Source: Streptomyces yatensis (GTDB taxonomy: Bacteria; Actinomycetota; Actinomycetes; Streptomycetales; Streptomycetaceae). From it: a stretch of DNA of 64,000 bases. Below, one piece after another: positions 36,601 to 45,135 of the stretch (within the stretch, counting starts at the first letter, position 1; each line of letters opens with the position of its first letter). The DNA lies in the NCBI RefSeq assembly GCF_018069625.1, contig NZ_CP072941.1, forward strand, positions 5,270,001 through 5,334,000, read 5' to 3'. The position numbers and the translations under genes are program-made. The notes under the pieces are model-generated. The model was given only the letters and a program-made list of their open reading frames with translations. It did no database searches and was not told the origin of the DNA.

Positions 36601-37558
36601 GACCCCGCTCGCCGCCTTCGAGGCCGTCGCGGGGCTGCCGCTCGCGGTGCAGCACCGGCAGCGGGTGCGGCGGGCCGCGGAGCGGGTGTACGAGGTGCTG
36701 GACGAGCCGCTTCCGGTGCGCGAGCCGGACCAGGCGCGGCGCGAGGAGGCGCCCGGTGCGCCGTATCCGCTGGTGCTGCGCGGGATCACCGCCCGCCACC
36801 CCGGGCAGGGTGCCGCCGCGCTGGACGGGTTCGGCCTGGAGCTGCGGCCGGGCCGCCGGGTCGCGGTCGTCGGCCCGTCGGGGGCGGGCAAGAGCACGCT
36901 CGCCCAGGTGCTGCTCCGCTTCCTGGACACCGAGGACGGCACCTACACCCTGGCGGGCCGGGACGCCGCCGACCTGGACGGGGACGCGGTGCGGCGGCTC
37001 GTCGGTCTCTGCGCCCAGGACGCCCATGTCTTCGACAGTTCGCTGCGCGAGAACCTGCGGCTGGCCCGCCCCGGCGCGAGCGATGACGAGCTGCGCGCGG
37101 CGCTGGCCGCGGCCCGGCTGCTGGCCTGGGTGGACGGACTGCCGAACGGCCTGGACACGCTCGTCGGCGAGCAGGGCGCACGGCTCTCGGGCGGTCAGCG
37201 GCAGCGGCTGGCGCTTGCCCGCGCGCTGCTGGCGGACTTCCCCGTGCTGGTGCTGGACGAACCGGCCGAGCACCTGGACCTGCCCACGGCCGACGCCCTG
37301 ACGGCCGACCTGCTGTCGGCGACCCAGGGGCGCACCACGGTCCTGATCACACACCGGCTGGCGGGCCTGGACGCGGTGGACGAGGTGATCGTGCTCGACG
37401 GGGGCCGGGCCGTCCAGCGCGGCACGTACGGAGAACTGGCCTCGGCCGACGGACCGTTCCGCCGGATGCTGGACCGCGAGGCCGCGGAGGGCGGAGCCCT
37501 GGAGAGCGGAGCGCTGGTGGGGCTGGTGGGTGCCGGGCACGGGGGCGCTGGGCGCTAG
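33632..37558 (+). CDS. cydCD: Fused CydDC ABC exporter with two repeat linkers
   Basis: 1308 residues joining CydD and CydC, as in Streptomyces. Half 1: six helices to about residue 310, Walker [10 protein letters not shown] near 426, signature LSAGQRQR near 529. Half 2: helices from about 720 to 1000, Walker [10 protein letters not shown] near 1080, signature LSGGQRQR near 1187. The protein exports thiol/haem-related compounds needed to assemble cytochrome bd. Two long linkers are unusual: hexapeptide repeats [12 protein letters not shown] at about 330-390, and six 10-residue units like [10 protein letters not shown] at about 603-665. Start is GTG 33632 or GTG 33641; in both cases a parS palindrome lies at the start. 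Confidence 0.95.
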   Translation: MFHVKPIDPRLLRYARATRFFLVASVALGLAGAGLVIAQAMLIAEIVVGAFQRGEDVGALTLPLGLLALVAVGRAVVSWLTELAAHRAGAAVKSELRLRLVERAVRLGPSWLDSQRTGELTTLATRGIDALDDYFARYLPQLGLAVVVPVAVLARIVTADWISALIIVATLPLIPLFMMLIGWATQSRMDRQWRLLSRLSGHFLDVVAGLPTLKVFGRAKAQAASIRAITADYRRATLKTLRLAFLSSLALELLSTVSVALVAVDIGMRLVHGEMDLFTGLVVLVLAPEAYLPLRQVGAQYHAAAEGLAAADEVFAVLEREPSNVGGSPATDVRVAPDVRAALDASVAPEARVTPDAWAAPDAWAAPEARVAPEAWAAPEARVAPDARSAALTLDGLVVRHPGRGEPSLTRTSFEIRPGETVAVVGPSGAGKSTLLNAVLGFAAPDEGRVLIGGRDLAGLDPESWRRQIAWVPQRPYLFAGTIAENVRLARPDADDAAVRAALRDADALRFVSALPDGIESRLGEMGAGLSAGQRQRIALARAFMADRPVLLLDEPTANLDGETEASVVEAVRRLAEGRTVLLVVHRPALLPLADRVLRLPGPDASGGPVLLPDVAGGPVLLPDASGGPALLSEASGGPVLLPDASGGPALRPEASGGPVLPPDALRESALGGGVRPGPTVSLRPVTAPGGPVASRNSAASRRSAARPRRGALARVRGAARGGRGRFGLALLLGSLALLSAVGLMAVSGWLISRAAQQPPVLYLMVAVTATRAFGIGRAVFRYAERLVSHDAVLRVLAELRVAVYRRLERLAPAGLGRTRRGDLLSRLVADVDAVQDYFLRWLLPVGTALTVGVASVGFLTWVLPEAGAVLAAGLLVAGVAVPVVSGALARRAERRLAPARGALSAQVVDLLAGAAELTVAGALPRRLDAVRRADGALTGIARRAAAAAGTGAGLSALVCGLTVAAAAWVGVPAVADGRIHGVWLAVVVLTPLAAFEAVAGLPLAVQHRQRVRRAAERVYEVLDEPLPVREPDQARREEAPGAPYPLVLRGITARHPGQGAAALDGFGLELRPGRRVAVVGPSGAGKSTLAQVLLRFLDTEDGTYTLAGRDAADLDGDAVRRLVGLCAQDAHVFDSSLRENLRLARPGASDDELRAALAAARLLAWVDGLPNGLDTLVGEQGARLSGGQRQRLALARALLADFPVLVLDEPAEHLDLPTADALTADLLSATQGRTTVLITHRLAGLDAVDEVIVLDGGRAVQRGTYGELASADGPFRRMLDREAAEGGALESGALVGLVGAGHGGAGR
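33634..33647. other. parS site overlapping the cydCD start codon
   Basis: GTTTCACGTGAAAC, an exact 14-bp parS, begins at the last base of the GTG start codon at 33632 and encodes residues 2-5 (Phe-His-Val-Lys). The alternative GTG at 33641 lies within the palindrome. ParB bound here would sit on the translation start region of the last gene of the cyd operon. Confidence 0.93.
34612..34800 (+). repeat. 18-bp in-frame repeats, first cydCD linker
   Basis: Roughly ten units of a GCCCCCGAGGCCTGGGCG/GCCCCCGAGGCCCGGGTG type encode a hexapeptide array ([12 protein letters not shown]) between the first membrane half and the first ATPase domain. Confidence 0.85.
35437..35640 (+). repeat. 30-bp in-frame repeats, second cydCD linker
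   Basis: Six or seven copies of a 30-bp unit (one 60-bp pair nearly exact) encode [14 protein letters not shown] decapeptides between the CydD and CydC halves. Confidence 0.85.
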
Positions 37559-37640
37559 GTCGTCGGGCACTGGGGCGCCGGGCACCTGGGGCGCCAAGCA
37601 CCTGGGCGCCGGGCACTGGGGCGCTGGCTAGGCGGCTCTG
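37545..37640 (+). repeat. Stop-spanning repeat (cydCD end)
   Basis: Units of about 16-17 bp resembling GGGCACTGGGGCGCCG start in the last codons of cydCD, span the TAG at 37556-37558 and continue for some 80 bases. The block ends near a second TAG. Confidence 0.75.
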
Positions 37641-37689
37641 CCTGGCGGATCGTCGCGGCCCCGGGACTCCTGGTCCGACGGCCCTGGCT

Positions 37690-38620
37690 ATGGCCGGGAG
37701 TCGCCTCCCCGGCACCGCTGGGAGGCGCCATGGCAGCAGACGGCGTGGGCCTCGGCCCCAGCCCGCGGCGGGCCAGGGCGCCACCTGCCGTGGACTATGG
37801 CGCCAGACGGGCGCGGGGTCCGGCAGCAGGCGGCGCGGGTCTCGGCAACGGTCACAGGGGGCTGCGGCACGAGCGGCCGCGGGCTACCGCGAGGTCGGTG
37901 CGGGGTCCGGCAGCAGGCGGCGCGGCTGCGGCAACGGCTGCAGTGGGCCACGGCGTCAGCTGTCGCGTGCTGCGGCGCCAGCCAGGCGCGGGCCCGGCAG
38001 CAGGCGGCGCGGGCCTCGGCCCCAGCCCGCGGCGGGCTGCCGTGGGCTACGGCGCCTGCTGTCGCGGGGCTACGGCGTCAGATGGGCGCCGGGGCCCGGG
38101 CACCGGACGGCGCGGGCCTCGGTGCCGGCTCGCAGCGGCACGGCTGCCGTGGGCTACGGCGCCACCAGTCGCGGAGTCCGACACCAGATGGCGCGGGCCA
38201 CGGTAATGGCGGGCCACGGTAATGGCCGGAGCGGTCCACGGCAGTAGATGCCGCAGGCCACGGCAGCAGGCGGTGCGGACCAGGGCATGAGCTGTCGCAG
38301 GCCACCCGTTAGCTGTCGCGGGCTACGGCGCCAGACGGCGCGGGTTGTGGCAACGGCCGCAGCGGGCCACGGCAGCAGGCGGTGCGGACCACGGCACGAG
38401 CTGTCGCGGGCCGCGGCGACCGACGGGCTCGGGGTCCGCCAGCAGACTGCGCGGGCTTCGGCCTCAGCCCGCGGGCTACGGCACGAGCTGTCGCAGGCCA
38501 CCGCCAGCTGTCGCGGGCTACCGAGCCAGGCTGCGCAGGCTGTGGCCGCGGCAGCAGATGCCGCAGGACACGGCACCAGCTGTCCGTGGGCCGCGGCGCC
38601 AGCCTCAGCGGGCCTCGGGC
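37690..38620. repeat. About 0.9 kb of degenerate tandem repeats, non-coding
   Basis: The interval is made almost entirely of units of about 21-23 bp sharing a CACGGCAGCAGGCGGCGCGG or CTACGGCACGAGCTGTCGCGG-like core, recurring some forty times with drift. Short stretches are almost exact duplicates, for instance GGCAGCAGGCGGCGCGG four times in 37880-38030. No frame keeps a consistent protein pattern, and open frames on both strands change unit register. Function, if any, is unknown. Confidence 0.8.
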
Positions 38621-38737
38621 CTCGCGGTGCCGGCCGGCCGATGTCGCAGGCGCCAGTCGACCGATGTGCGGGCGACGAAGATCCACCGGGCAGGGGCCGG
38701 CGCGAGCAGAGCGGGGGCGTTCATCTGGGCCATTCAT

Positions 38738-38743
38738 TAGGCT
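38738..38743 (+). promoter_or_regulatory. -10 element, probable leaderless transcript
   Basis: TAGGCT ends seven bases before the ATG at 38751 of the histidine kinase gene. Confidence 0.5.
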
Positions 38744-38750
38744 CGACGGC

Positions 38751-40427
38751 ATGGCGGCCGCTGCGCCCTCCCCCGATCCCCTGGACGTGGCCGCGGAGGC
38801 GACCCGGGGTCTGCGTGGGCTGTCCACCGAGCTCACGGCGCGGCTCCCGCGGCTGCTGGAGGCGATGCGTTCGCTCGGCGACGGGCCGGACGCCCACACC
38901 GTCCTCGACCGGATCGTGCGCACCGCGGCCGAGCTGGTGGGCGCCCGCCGCGCCGCGATCGGGGTGCACCACGCCGCCGGCGACGCCGCCGAAGGGCAGG
39001 GCTTGGCCGATGTGGTCACTTACGGCGAGACCGACACCGAGACCGACCGGGAGCGGTGCGCAGAGCTGCTGGCCGACGCACGGCGCGCCGAGTCGCCGTC
39101 GGATGACCGGCCGCCGGGCTCGTACCTCAGCGTTCCGCTGCGGGTCGGGGAGGAGGTCTTCGGCACCCTCTACCTCGCCGGGAAGCGGGACGACGGTCCG
39201 TTCACCGAGTCCGACCGGCATCTGGTCGAGGTGCTGGCGACGGAGGCGGGGATCGCCATCGGCCACACCCGCGTCCAGGGGGCCACCCGCCAGCGCGAGC
39301 GCTGGATCGAGGGATCGGTGGCCGTCACCCAGACGCTGCTGTCCGGCGGCGCCGGGGAAGGGCCCGCCGTGGTCGCCGAGAAGGTCAGGGAACTCGCGGA
39401 CGCGGTGGTGGGGATCGTGCTGCTGCCGGAGGAGGGCGATGGCGGGCTGAAGGTCGCGGCGGTGGCCGCCGATGAGCGGTCCGGGCTGCTCGGCACCGTA
39501 CTGCCGGCCCGCTCCCCAGCCGTGCCGAGGCTGCTGGCCGGGCAGCCGGTCGTCATCGAGGACCCGGCCGCCGACCCGCTGCTCGGCACCGGCGTCCCCG
39601 GGCGTTACGGGCCGAGCCTGATGGTCCCGCTGAGCAGCGGGGAACGGGTGGTCGGCGTGCTGGCCACCGCGCGCGAGCACGGCGCCCGCCCGTTCACCGC
39701 CACCGAGCGCACGCTGGCCGCCCAGTTCGCGGCGCAGGCGGCGGTCGCGCTGGTGCTCGCCGAGGCGCAGCGCGACCGGGAGCGGCTCGCGGTCCTCGAG
39801 GAGCGCGATCGGATCGCCCGCGATCTCCACGACCTCGTCGTCCAGCGGCTCTTCGCGACCGGGATGCTGCTGGAGAGCGCGGAGCGCCAGTCGGACGCGC
39901 CGGAGGTGCGGGAGCGGATCGAGCGGGCCGTCGAGGAACTGGGCGCCACCATCCAGGAGGTGCGGATGGCGATCTACGCACTGCAGCAGACCCCGCCCGA
40001 GACGCCGCCCGGGTTGCGCGGCCGGGTGCTGCGGGAGGTCAGGGCCGCCGCCGTGCCGCTGGGCTTCCAGCCGTCCCTGACCTTCGTGGGACCGGTGGAC
40101 TCCCGGGTCGGCACGGCCACCGGCGCCCATCTCGTCGCGGCGCTGCGCGAGGCGCTGTCCAACGCCTTCCGGCACGCGCGGGCGGAACGGATCGAGGTGG
40201 TCGTGGACGCCACTGGGCAGCTTGCGGACGGGCGACCGTCGGTGCGGCTGACCGTCGCGGACGACGGGGTGGGCGTGCCCGCGGGCGGGCGGCGCAGCGG
40301 CCTGACGAACCTGGTGCGGCGGGCCGAGGCGTTGGGCGGATCGAGCGGCGTCGGGCCCGGACTCGGGGAGGGCGGGCGCGGGACGGCGGTGGTGTGGGAG
40401 GCGCCGCTACCGAGCGAGGGCGCCTGA
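38751..40427 (+). CDS. GAF-domain sensor histidine kinase (NarL/DevS type), orphan
   Basis: 558 residues. Two GAF domains are visible (about 45-185 and 200-335), the first with SVPLRVGEEVFGTLYLAGK and the second with MVPLSSGERVVGVLATARE. They are followed by a HisKA_3 dimerisation helix with the phosphoacceptor His near 360 (RDRIARDLHDLVVQRLF) and a HATPase domain (ALREALSNAFRHARAERIEV, DDGVGVPAGG). There are no membrane helices, so it senses a cytoplasmic signal, in the DevS/DosS group often gas or redox. No response regulator is adjacent. The ATG follows a leaderless-type -10. Its stop begins a 0.5-kb 17-bp tandem array. Confidence 0.92.
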   Translation: MAAAAPSPDPLDVAAEATRGLRGLSTELTARLPRLLEAMRSLGDGPDAHTVLDRIVRTAAELVGARRAAIGVHHAAGDAAEGQGLADVVTYGETDTETDRERCAELLADARRAESPSDDRPPGSYLSVPLRVGEEVFGTLYLAGKRDDGPFTESDRHLVEVLATEAGIAIGHTRVQGATRQRERWIEGSVAVTQTLLSGGAGEGPAVVAEKVRELADAVVGIVLLPEEGDGGLKVAAVAADERSGLLGTVLPARSPAVPRLLAGQPVVIEDPAADPLLGTGVPGRYGPSLMVPLSSGERVVGVLATAREHGARPFTATERTLAAQFAAQAAVALVLAEAQRDRERLAVLEERDRIARDLHDLVVQRLFATGMLLESAERQSDAPEVRERIERAVEELGATIQEVRMAIYALQQTPPETPPGLRGRVLREVRAAAVPLGFQPSLTFVGPVDSRVGTATGAHLVAALREALSNAFRHARAERIEVVVDATGQLADGRPSVRLTVADDGVGVPAGGRRSGLTNLVRRAEALGGSSGVGPGLGEGGRGTAVVWEAPLPSEGA

Positions 40428-40927
40428 CGGCGCCGTACGTCTGACGGCGCCGTACGTCTGACAGCGGTTGTGCGTCTGACGCCGCCGTGCGTCTGATGCG
40501 GCTGTATGTCTGGCGTCGTCATAGCCTGACGGCGCTGTGTGCCCGACGGTGGGCTGTGTGCCTGCGCCTGCCGTGCGTCTGACGCCGCTGTGCGCCTGCG
40601 TCTGCCGTACGCGTGAGGCCTCGGTACGTCTGCGTCTGCCATACGCGTGACGCCGCCCAGCACCTGACGGCGGGCTGTGTGCCTGCTTCTGCTGTGCGTC
40701 TGACGCTGCGCGCGTCTGCGTCCGCCGTACGCGTGACGGCGCTGTGTGCCCGACGGTGGGCTGTGCGCCTGCGCCTGCCGTGCGCCTGACGCCTCGGTAC
40801 GTCTGCGTCTGCCGCACGCCTGACGCCGCCCAGCGCCCGACGGCGTGCTGCGTGCCTGCGTCTGCCGCCGTACGCCTGGCGCCGTCGCGCGCCTGGCGCC
40901 GCCGTACGCCTACGTCTGCCGCCCGGT
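40425..40927 (+). repeat. Stop-anchored 17-bp tandem array, about 29 units (histidine kinase end)
   Basis: The array starts at the kinase stop codon. The first two units, TGACGGCGCCGTACGTC, are identical (40425-40441 and 40442-40458); later units diverge but about 20 of 29 are exactly 17 bp and most start with TGA or TGC. A higher-order block of about 60 bp (near 40533 and 40737) is duplicated almost exactly. Because 17 is not a multiple of three, no frame encodes a steady repeat protein. Confidence 0.92.
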
Positions 40928-41176
40928 GGCGACGCGTCACCGCCCGGCGAGGGTGGTGCCCGGCGGGCCGCTGTGGGCCCGACACGCCGCTGTGGGGGGG
41001 GGCCGGTTGTCGCTCGCCCGGCCCAACGCCTCACCTACGCGGGCCAACTAGCGCGCCGTCGGAGTGCGGTGCGTGGTGGCCGACGGTGGGATGAGGCTCG
41101 CGGGCCGTTCGGACCTTCGTATCCCACCGCCCTCCGCGGCAGATGTTGGCCCGACCGCGGGGAAGGAAGTCATGAC
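40928..41176. other. Upstream region of the glycine-rich protein gene
   Basis: About 250 bases without a gene, containing a run of eight or more G at about 40995 and a GGGGAAGGAAG ribosome-binding region immediately before the GTG at 41177. A promoter is not obvious. Confidence 0.35.
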
Positions 41177-42016
41177 GTGAACAGCCAGAGTCCCACTCCC
41201 AAGCGATCCCGGGCGCGCCGCCGGGTCCTCTTCGCCACCCTTGCTGCGGCGAGCCTCACCGGCCAGGTGCTGACCATGTCACCCGCCGCTCAGGCGGACG
41301 ACACCCTGGGTGGCGGCCGTCCCAAGCCGCCCCGGCCGCCGTCCATCATCCACGGGGTCCAGGAGTTCACCACGGATGGCACCTTCACGCCTCCCGCGGG
41401 CGTCACCTCGGTGCACATCCAGGCGTGGGGAGCGGGCGGCGGTGGCGGCGGCGGTGGTGGCGGCGCCAGCGCCACCCTGACCGGCCCCGGCGGCACCGGT
41501 GGTGGCGGCGGGGCCGGCGGCTTCACCTGGTGTGTCATCCCGGTCACGCCGTTCGCCACCTACTCGGTGGACCTGGGTACCGCCGGCGGCGCCGGTGGTG
41601 CCGGTAGCGGTGGAACCGTGGGCGGCAACCCGGGAGGGAACGGCGGCGCCGGCGGGCCGGGCACCGCGACCACGCTGACCTCCAGCAGCGGCGTCCAGCT
41701 CGTCGCCGGTGGCGGCACGGGCGGCACGGGCGGTGCCGGCGGTACGGCCGCTCCGGGCATTCCGGGTACCGGCGGCACCGGCGGCACCGGCGCCTGCAAC
41801 AGCCTCTCCGTGGTGAACCGCACCGGTGAGAACGGGGCGTCCGGTGCCGACGGCGGCGAGGGCGGCGACGCGGTCGACGGCATCGTCGAGCTGCCCCCGA
41901 CGAACACCAGCGCGGGCGGCGACGGCGGCGTCGGCGGCCCCGGTGGCAACACCCCGGGCAGCGCGGGCGCCCCCGGTACCCCCGGTGGTAACGGCTACCT
42001 GGTCTTCTTCTGGTGA
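41177..42016 (+). CDS. Secreted glycine-rich repeat protein
   Basis: 279 residues from the GTG at 41177 (GGAAGGAAG site). A signal peptide (RSRARRRVLFATLAAASLTG, cleavage near MSPAAQA) is followed by a short beta region (HGVQEFTTDGTFTPPAGVTS) of the type that opens bacterial glycine-rich surface proteins. Nearly 190 residues of GGxGG/GTGGTGG repeats come next, with two cysteines (FTWCVI and GACNSL) that may form a disulfide. The end, GNGYLVFFW, is hydrophobic. It has the composition of a structural cell-surface protein; similarity to mycobacterial PGRS proteins is compositional only. Function unknown. Confidence 0.8.
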   Translation: MNSQSPTPKRSRARRRVLFATLAAASLTGQVLTMSPAAQADDTLGGGRPKPPRPPSIIHGVQEFTTDGTFTPPAGVTSVHIQAWGAGGGGGGGGGGASATLTGPGGTGGGGGAGGFTWCVIPVTPFATYSVDLGTAGGAGGAGSGGTVGGNPGGNGGAGGPGTATTLTSSSGVQLVAGGGTGGTGGAGGTAAPGIPGTGGTGGTGACNSLSVVNRTGENGASGADGGEGGDAVDGIVELPPTNTSAGGDGGVGGPGGNTPGSAGAPGTPGGNGYLVFFW

Positions 42017-42053
42017 AACGCGGTTGGTAAACGCGTCTGATAAACGCGGTTGT
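42014..42053 (+). repeat. Stop-anchored 13-14-bp repeat (glycine-rich gene end)
   Basis: From the TGA: TGAAACGCGGTTGG, TAAACGCGTCTGA, TAAACGCGGTTG. Each unit begins with a stop triplet. Confidence 0.75.
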
Positions 42054-42061
42054 GCGAAGCG

Positions 42062-42091
42062 CCGCCCCCCGGCCCCACGGCCGGGGGGCGG
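42062..42091. terminator. Bidirectional terminator between glycine-rich and HAD genes
   Basis: A perfect 13-bp stem (CCGCCCCCCGGCC pairing with 42079-42091) with a four-base loop separates these convergent genes. Confidence 0.85.
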
Positions 42092-42102
42092 TCGCGTGCG
42101 CT

Positions 42103-42987
42103 TCAGCCCGCCAGGGTCCGCTCGACGATCCGCTCGATGACGGCGGCGACGCCGTCCTCGGTGTTGGCGCCCGTGCGGTGGGTGGTCGCGGCGAGCACCT
42201 CCGGATGGGCGTTGGCCATCGCGTAGGAGGTGCCCGCCCACATCAGCATCTCCAGGTCATTGGGCATGTCGCCGAACGCCACGACCTCCGCGGCGGAGAT
42301 CCCGCGCTCGGCACAGCACCGGGCCAGCGTGCTGGCCTTGCTGACCCCGAGCCCGCTGACCTCCAGCAGGGCGGACGGGCTGGAGCGGGTGAAGTCGCCG
42401 TAGGTCCCGGCCACCGAGCGGGCCAGCTCGAGGAAGGCGTCGGGCGCCAGCTCGGGGTGGTGGGCGAGCAGCTTGAGCACCGGCATGTCGGCGTGCGCGA
42501 ATCCGTCGTGCAGCAGCTTCTCGGCGGGTGCGACGATCGCGCCCGGGTCGAGGTGGAACGGCGGGTACTCCGGTTCGTAGAAGATCCCGCCGCTGCGCTC
42601 GACCGCGAAGGACGTGCCGGGGGCCGCCTCGCGCAGCGCCTCGACGACGGCGAGGGCCTGGTCGGCGGCGAGCGGGCGGACCTCGATCGGCAGCCCGTCC
42701 CGGTGCAGATCGACCACGGCGGCGCCGTTGGCGCAGATCGCCAGGCCGTGGCCGTGCACATGGGCGCTGACGACGTCCATCCAACGGGCCGGGCGGCCGG
42801 TGACGAAGAACACCTCGATCCCCGCCCGCTCGGCCGCCGCGAGCGCCGCCACGGTGCGGTCGGAGACCGTCTTGTCGTCCTGCAGCAGGGTGCCGTCGAG
42901 GTCGGTGGCGATCAGCCGGGGCCGGGCCGGGGCGGGGTGGGAGGGCTCTGGGGCCGGGGTGTTCGGCCGCTCGGTCGCAGGGGTCAC
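42103..42987 (-). CDS. Cof-type HAD hydrolase (subfamily IIB)
   Basis: 294 residues from the GTG at 42987, which has GGGAGG nine bases upstream; the ATG at 42996 abuts that site. Motif I is [12 protein letters not shown], motif II FFVTGRP, and motif [20 protein letters not shown], the Cof/sugar-phosphatase signature, with the alpha/beta cap domain in between. It would hydrolyse a phosphorylated sugar or nucleotide. It is a paralogue of the HAD gene at 57819-58679. The gene is monocistronic. Confidence 0.9.
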   Translation of the reverse strand: MTPATERPNTPAPEPSHPAPARPRLIATDLDGTLLQDDKTVSDRTVAALAAAERAGIEVFFVTGRPARWMDVVSAHVHGHGLAICANGAAVVDLHRDGLPIEVRPLAADQALAVVEALREAAPGTSFAVERSGGIFYEPEYPPFHLDPGAIVAPAEKLLHDGFAHADMPVLKLLAHHPELAPDAFLELARSVAGTYGDFTRSSPSALLEVSGLGVSKASTLARCCAERGISAAEVVAFGDMPNDLEMLMWAGTSYAMANAHPEVLAATTHRTGANTEDGVAAVIERIVERTLAG

Positions 42988-43143
42988 GGCAACCATCCTC
43001 CCGCATATGCCGCTCAGCGGTGCCGGGGCTGTGCTCGTGCAGGTCCATGGGCGCCGTTACGGGCGTGCGGCCGGTGCGATGTCGGCAGGGCGTTGATCTC
43101 GGTACGGCGCCGATATCGGTGTGGCGTTGTCACACCCACCGCT

Positions 43144-43149
43144 TAGGCT
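43144..43149 (+). promoter_or_regulatory. -10 element, probable leaderless transcript
   Basis: TAGGCT ends six bases before the ATG at 43156 of the luciferase-like gene; no ribosome-binding site is visible. Confidence 0.5.
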
Positions 43150-43155
43150 CACCCC

Positions 43156-44064
43156 ATGCGAGTGAGCACCGTGATCCTGCCCGTCTACCGCTGGTCCGAG
43201 CGCGGCCGGGAGATATGGCAGCGCGCCGAGGAGCTGGGTTTCCACGCCGCGTACACCTATGACCACCTGTCCTGGCGCAGCTTTCGCGACGGGCCCTGGT
43301 TCGGGGCGGTCCCCACGCTGACGGCGGCCGCGGCGGCGACCTCCCGGCTGCGGCTGGGCACCCTGGTCACCTCCCCGAACTTCCGGCATCCGGTGACGCT
43401 GGCCAAGGAGCTGATCACGCTGGACGACGTGTCCGGCGGGCGGATCACGCTCGGCATCGGCGCGGGAGGCTCCGGCTTCGACGCGACGGCGCTGCTGCGG
43501 GGCGCCGAGGAGCCGTGGTCGCCCCGGGAGCGGGCGGACCGCTTCGGCGAGTTCGTCGAGCTGCTCGACCAGCTGCTGACGCACGATGTGGTGACGCACG
43601 AGGGCACCCACTACAGCGCCCACGAGGTGCGCGACATCCCCGGCTGTGTGCAGCGGCCGCGGCTGCCGTTCGCGGTGGCCGCCACCGGTCCGCGCGGGCT
43701 GCGGCTCGCGGCGCGTTACGGCCAGGCGTGGGTGACCACGGGCGATCCGAAGATCTCCGAGACCGGCACCCCGGCCGATTCGCTGGCCGCCATCGCCGGT
43801 CAGATCGAGCGGTTGGGCCGGGCGTGCGCGGAGGCCGGACGGGACACCGGCGAGCTCGACAAGATCATGCTCACCGGTTTCACCCCGGAGGCCGCAGGCC
43901 CGCTGAGCTCGGTGGACGCTTTCGTGGACTTCGCGGGATGCCATGCCGAGCTGGGCATCGACGAGATCGTGCTGCACTGGCCGATCCTCGATTCGATCTT
44001 CGCGGCCGACCTCGCGACCTTCGAGAAGATCGCCACGGAGGGCGCGGCACAGGTCGCCGGATAG
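43156..44064 (+). CDS. LLM-class (luciferase-like) F420/flavin oxidoreductase
   Basis: 302 residues with the bacterial luciferase TIM-barrel pattern: YTYDHLSWR, TAAAAATSRLRLGTLVTSPNF, HPVTLAKELITLDDVSGGR, ITLGIGAGG, and FAVAATGPRGLRLAARYGQAW. Actinobacterial members mostly use F420, sometimes FMN, in substrate reduction or oxidation. It is monocistronic and likely leaderless. The stop lies at the end of the first unit of a 26-bp repeat. Substrate unknown. Confidence 0.88.
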   Translation: MRVSTVILPVYRWSERGREIWQRAEELGFHAAYTYDHLSWRSFRDGPWFGAVPTLTAAAAATSRLRLGTLVTSPNFRHPVTLAKELITLDDVSGGRITLGIGAGGSGFDATALLRGAEEPWSPRERADRFGEFVELLDQLLTHDVVTHEGTHYSAHEVRDIPGCVQRPRLPFAVAATGPRGLRLAARYGQAWVTTGDPKISETGTPADSLAAIAGQIERLGRACAEAGRDTGELDKIMLTGFTPEAAGPLSSVDAFVDFAGCHAELGIDEIVLHWPILDSIFAADLATFEKIATEGAAQVAG

Positions 44065-44140
44065 GCGGCACAGGCCGCCGGATAATGGGCGTGGCACAGG
44101 CCGCCGGATAATGGGCGTGGCACAGACCACCGGATAACCG
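44047..44140 (+). repeat. Stop-spanning 26-bp repeat (luciferase-like gene end)
   Basis: The last six codons of the gene (GGCACAGGTCGCCGGATAG) recur three times after the stop; two full units are 26 bp and each contains CCGGATAA, so the stop triplet is repeated too. Confidence 0.85.
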
Positions 44141-44224
44141 AACAAAGGGCAGGGCGCAGACCGCCCTATAAGCGGCAGAATCGGGTATAGAGCCATTGGC
44201 GTCGCGTCGCTGGGGAGGCATCCC

Positions 44225-45133
44225 ATGCCGCATACCCGCTATCCCCCGGACCGGGGGCTGACCGCCCGCATGGTCATGACGATGTTCTTCATCGGGCTGC
44301 TCTATGTGGTCTTCATCGGTGTGCTGCTCGCCCTGTTCAAGGGCGCCTGGCTGCTGATCGTGATCATCGCGGGAGGGCTGTTCGTGGCGCAGTTCTGGTT
44401 CAGCGACCGGATCGCGGCGTTCAGCATGGGCGCCCGGGAGGTCACCCCGCAGCAGGCCCCCGAGCTGCACGGTGCGGTGGACCGGCTGTGCGCGCTGGCG
44501 GACATGCCCAAGCCGCGGGTGGCCATCGCCGACACCGATGTGCCGAACGCCTTCGCCACCGGCCGCAATCAGCGCAACGCGCTGGTGTGCGCCACCACGG
44601 GGCTGCTGCGGCGGCTGGAGCCGGAGGAGCTGGAGGGCGTGCTCGCCCATGAGCTCTCGCATGTGGCGCACCGCGATGTGGCGGTCATGACCATCGCGTC
44701 CTTCCTCGGCGTGCTGGCGGGCATCATGACCCGCGCGGCGCTGTGGGGCGGTCTCAGCCGGGGCAGCCGCAACAACAACGTGGGCATCGCGGTGCTGCTC
44801 ATTCCCCTGATCAGCGCCGTGGTCTATGCGATCAGCTTTCTGTTGACCCGGCTGCTGTCCCGCTATCGCGAGCTGTCCGCCGACCGTGCTGGCGCGCTGC
44901 TGACCGGGCGGCCCTCGGCGCTCGCCGCCGCGCTGACCAAGGTGACGGGTCAGATGGCCCGGATCCCGACCCGGGATCTGCGCAAGGTCGAGCCGTTCAA
45001 CGCCTTCTTCTTCGCGCCCGCGCTCTCCGGGGAGAGCGTCAGCCGGCTCTTCTCCTCGCATCCGCCGCTGGAGCGGCGGCTCGACCAGCTCGCCCGCATC
45101 TCCGCCCAGCTCGGCCAGGCGGGAAGGGGCTGA
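44225..45133 (+). CDS. htpX: HtpX-type M48 membrane metalloprotease
   Basis: 302 residues. Two membrane helices near the start (about 15-35 and 42-58) precede the zinc site HELSH at 142-146 (AHELSHVAHR), and the third-ligand Glu lies in RYRELSADRAGAL. Two more hydrophobic segments (about 157-176 and 188-208) follow, matching HtpX. It cleaves misfolded membrane proteins. The ATG has a GGGGAGG site. PspAB starts three bases after the stop, so the two form a membrane-quality-control operon. Confidence 0.94.
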   Translation: MPHTRYPPDRGLTARMVMTMFFIGLLYVVFIGVLLALFKGAWLLIVIIAGGLFVAQFWFSDRIAAFSMGAREVTPQQAPELHGAVDRLCALADMPKPRVAIADTDVPNAFATGRNQRNALVCATTGLLRRLEPEELEGVLAHELSHVAHRDVAVMTIASFLGVLAGIMTRAALWGGLSRGSRNNNVGIAVLLIPLISAVVYAISFLLTRLLSRYRELSADRAGALLTGRPSALAAALTKVTGQMARIPTRDLRKVEPFNAFFFAPALSGESVSRLFSSHPPLERRLDQLARISAQLGQAGRG

Positions 45134-45135
45134 GC

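Noticed and set aside
30275..37597. Very long open frame of over 2400 codons opposite the cyd operon
   Set aside because: It is an antisense shadow of cydA, cydB and cydCD caused by high GC and strong third-position bias; its composition is Arg/Gly/His/Gln-rich and it has no domain.
37690..38576. Several open frames of 75-185 codons in the 37.7-38.6 kb repeat block
   Set aside because: They occur on both strands in all frames because the repeats lack stops; none has a ribosome-binding site with consistent codon bias.
40407..41094. Open frames of 116-229 codons overlapping the 17-bp array
   Set aside because: Translations of a non-triplet tandem repeat, opposing or overlapping the kinase gene end; no independent evidence.
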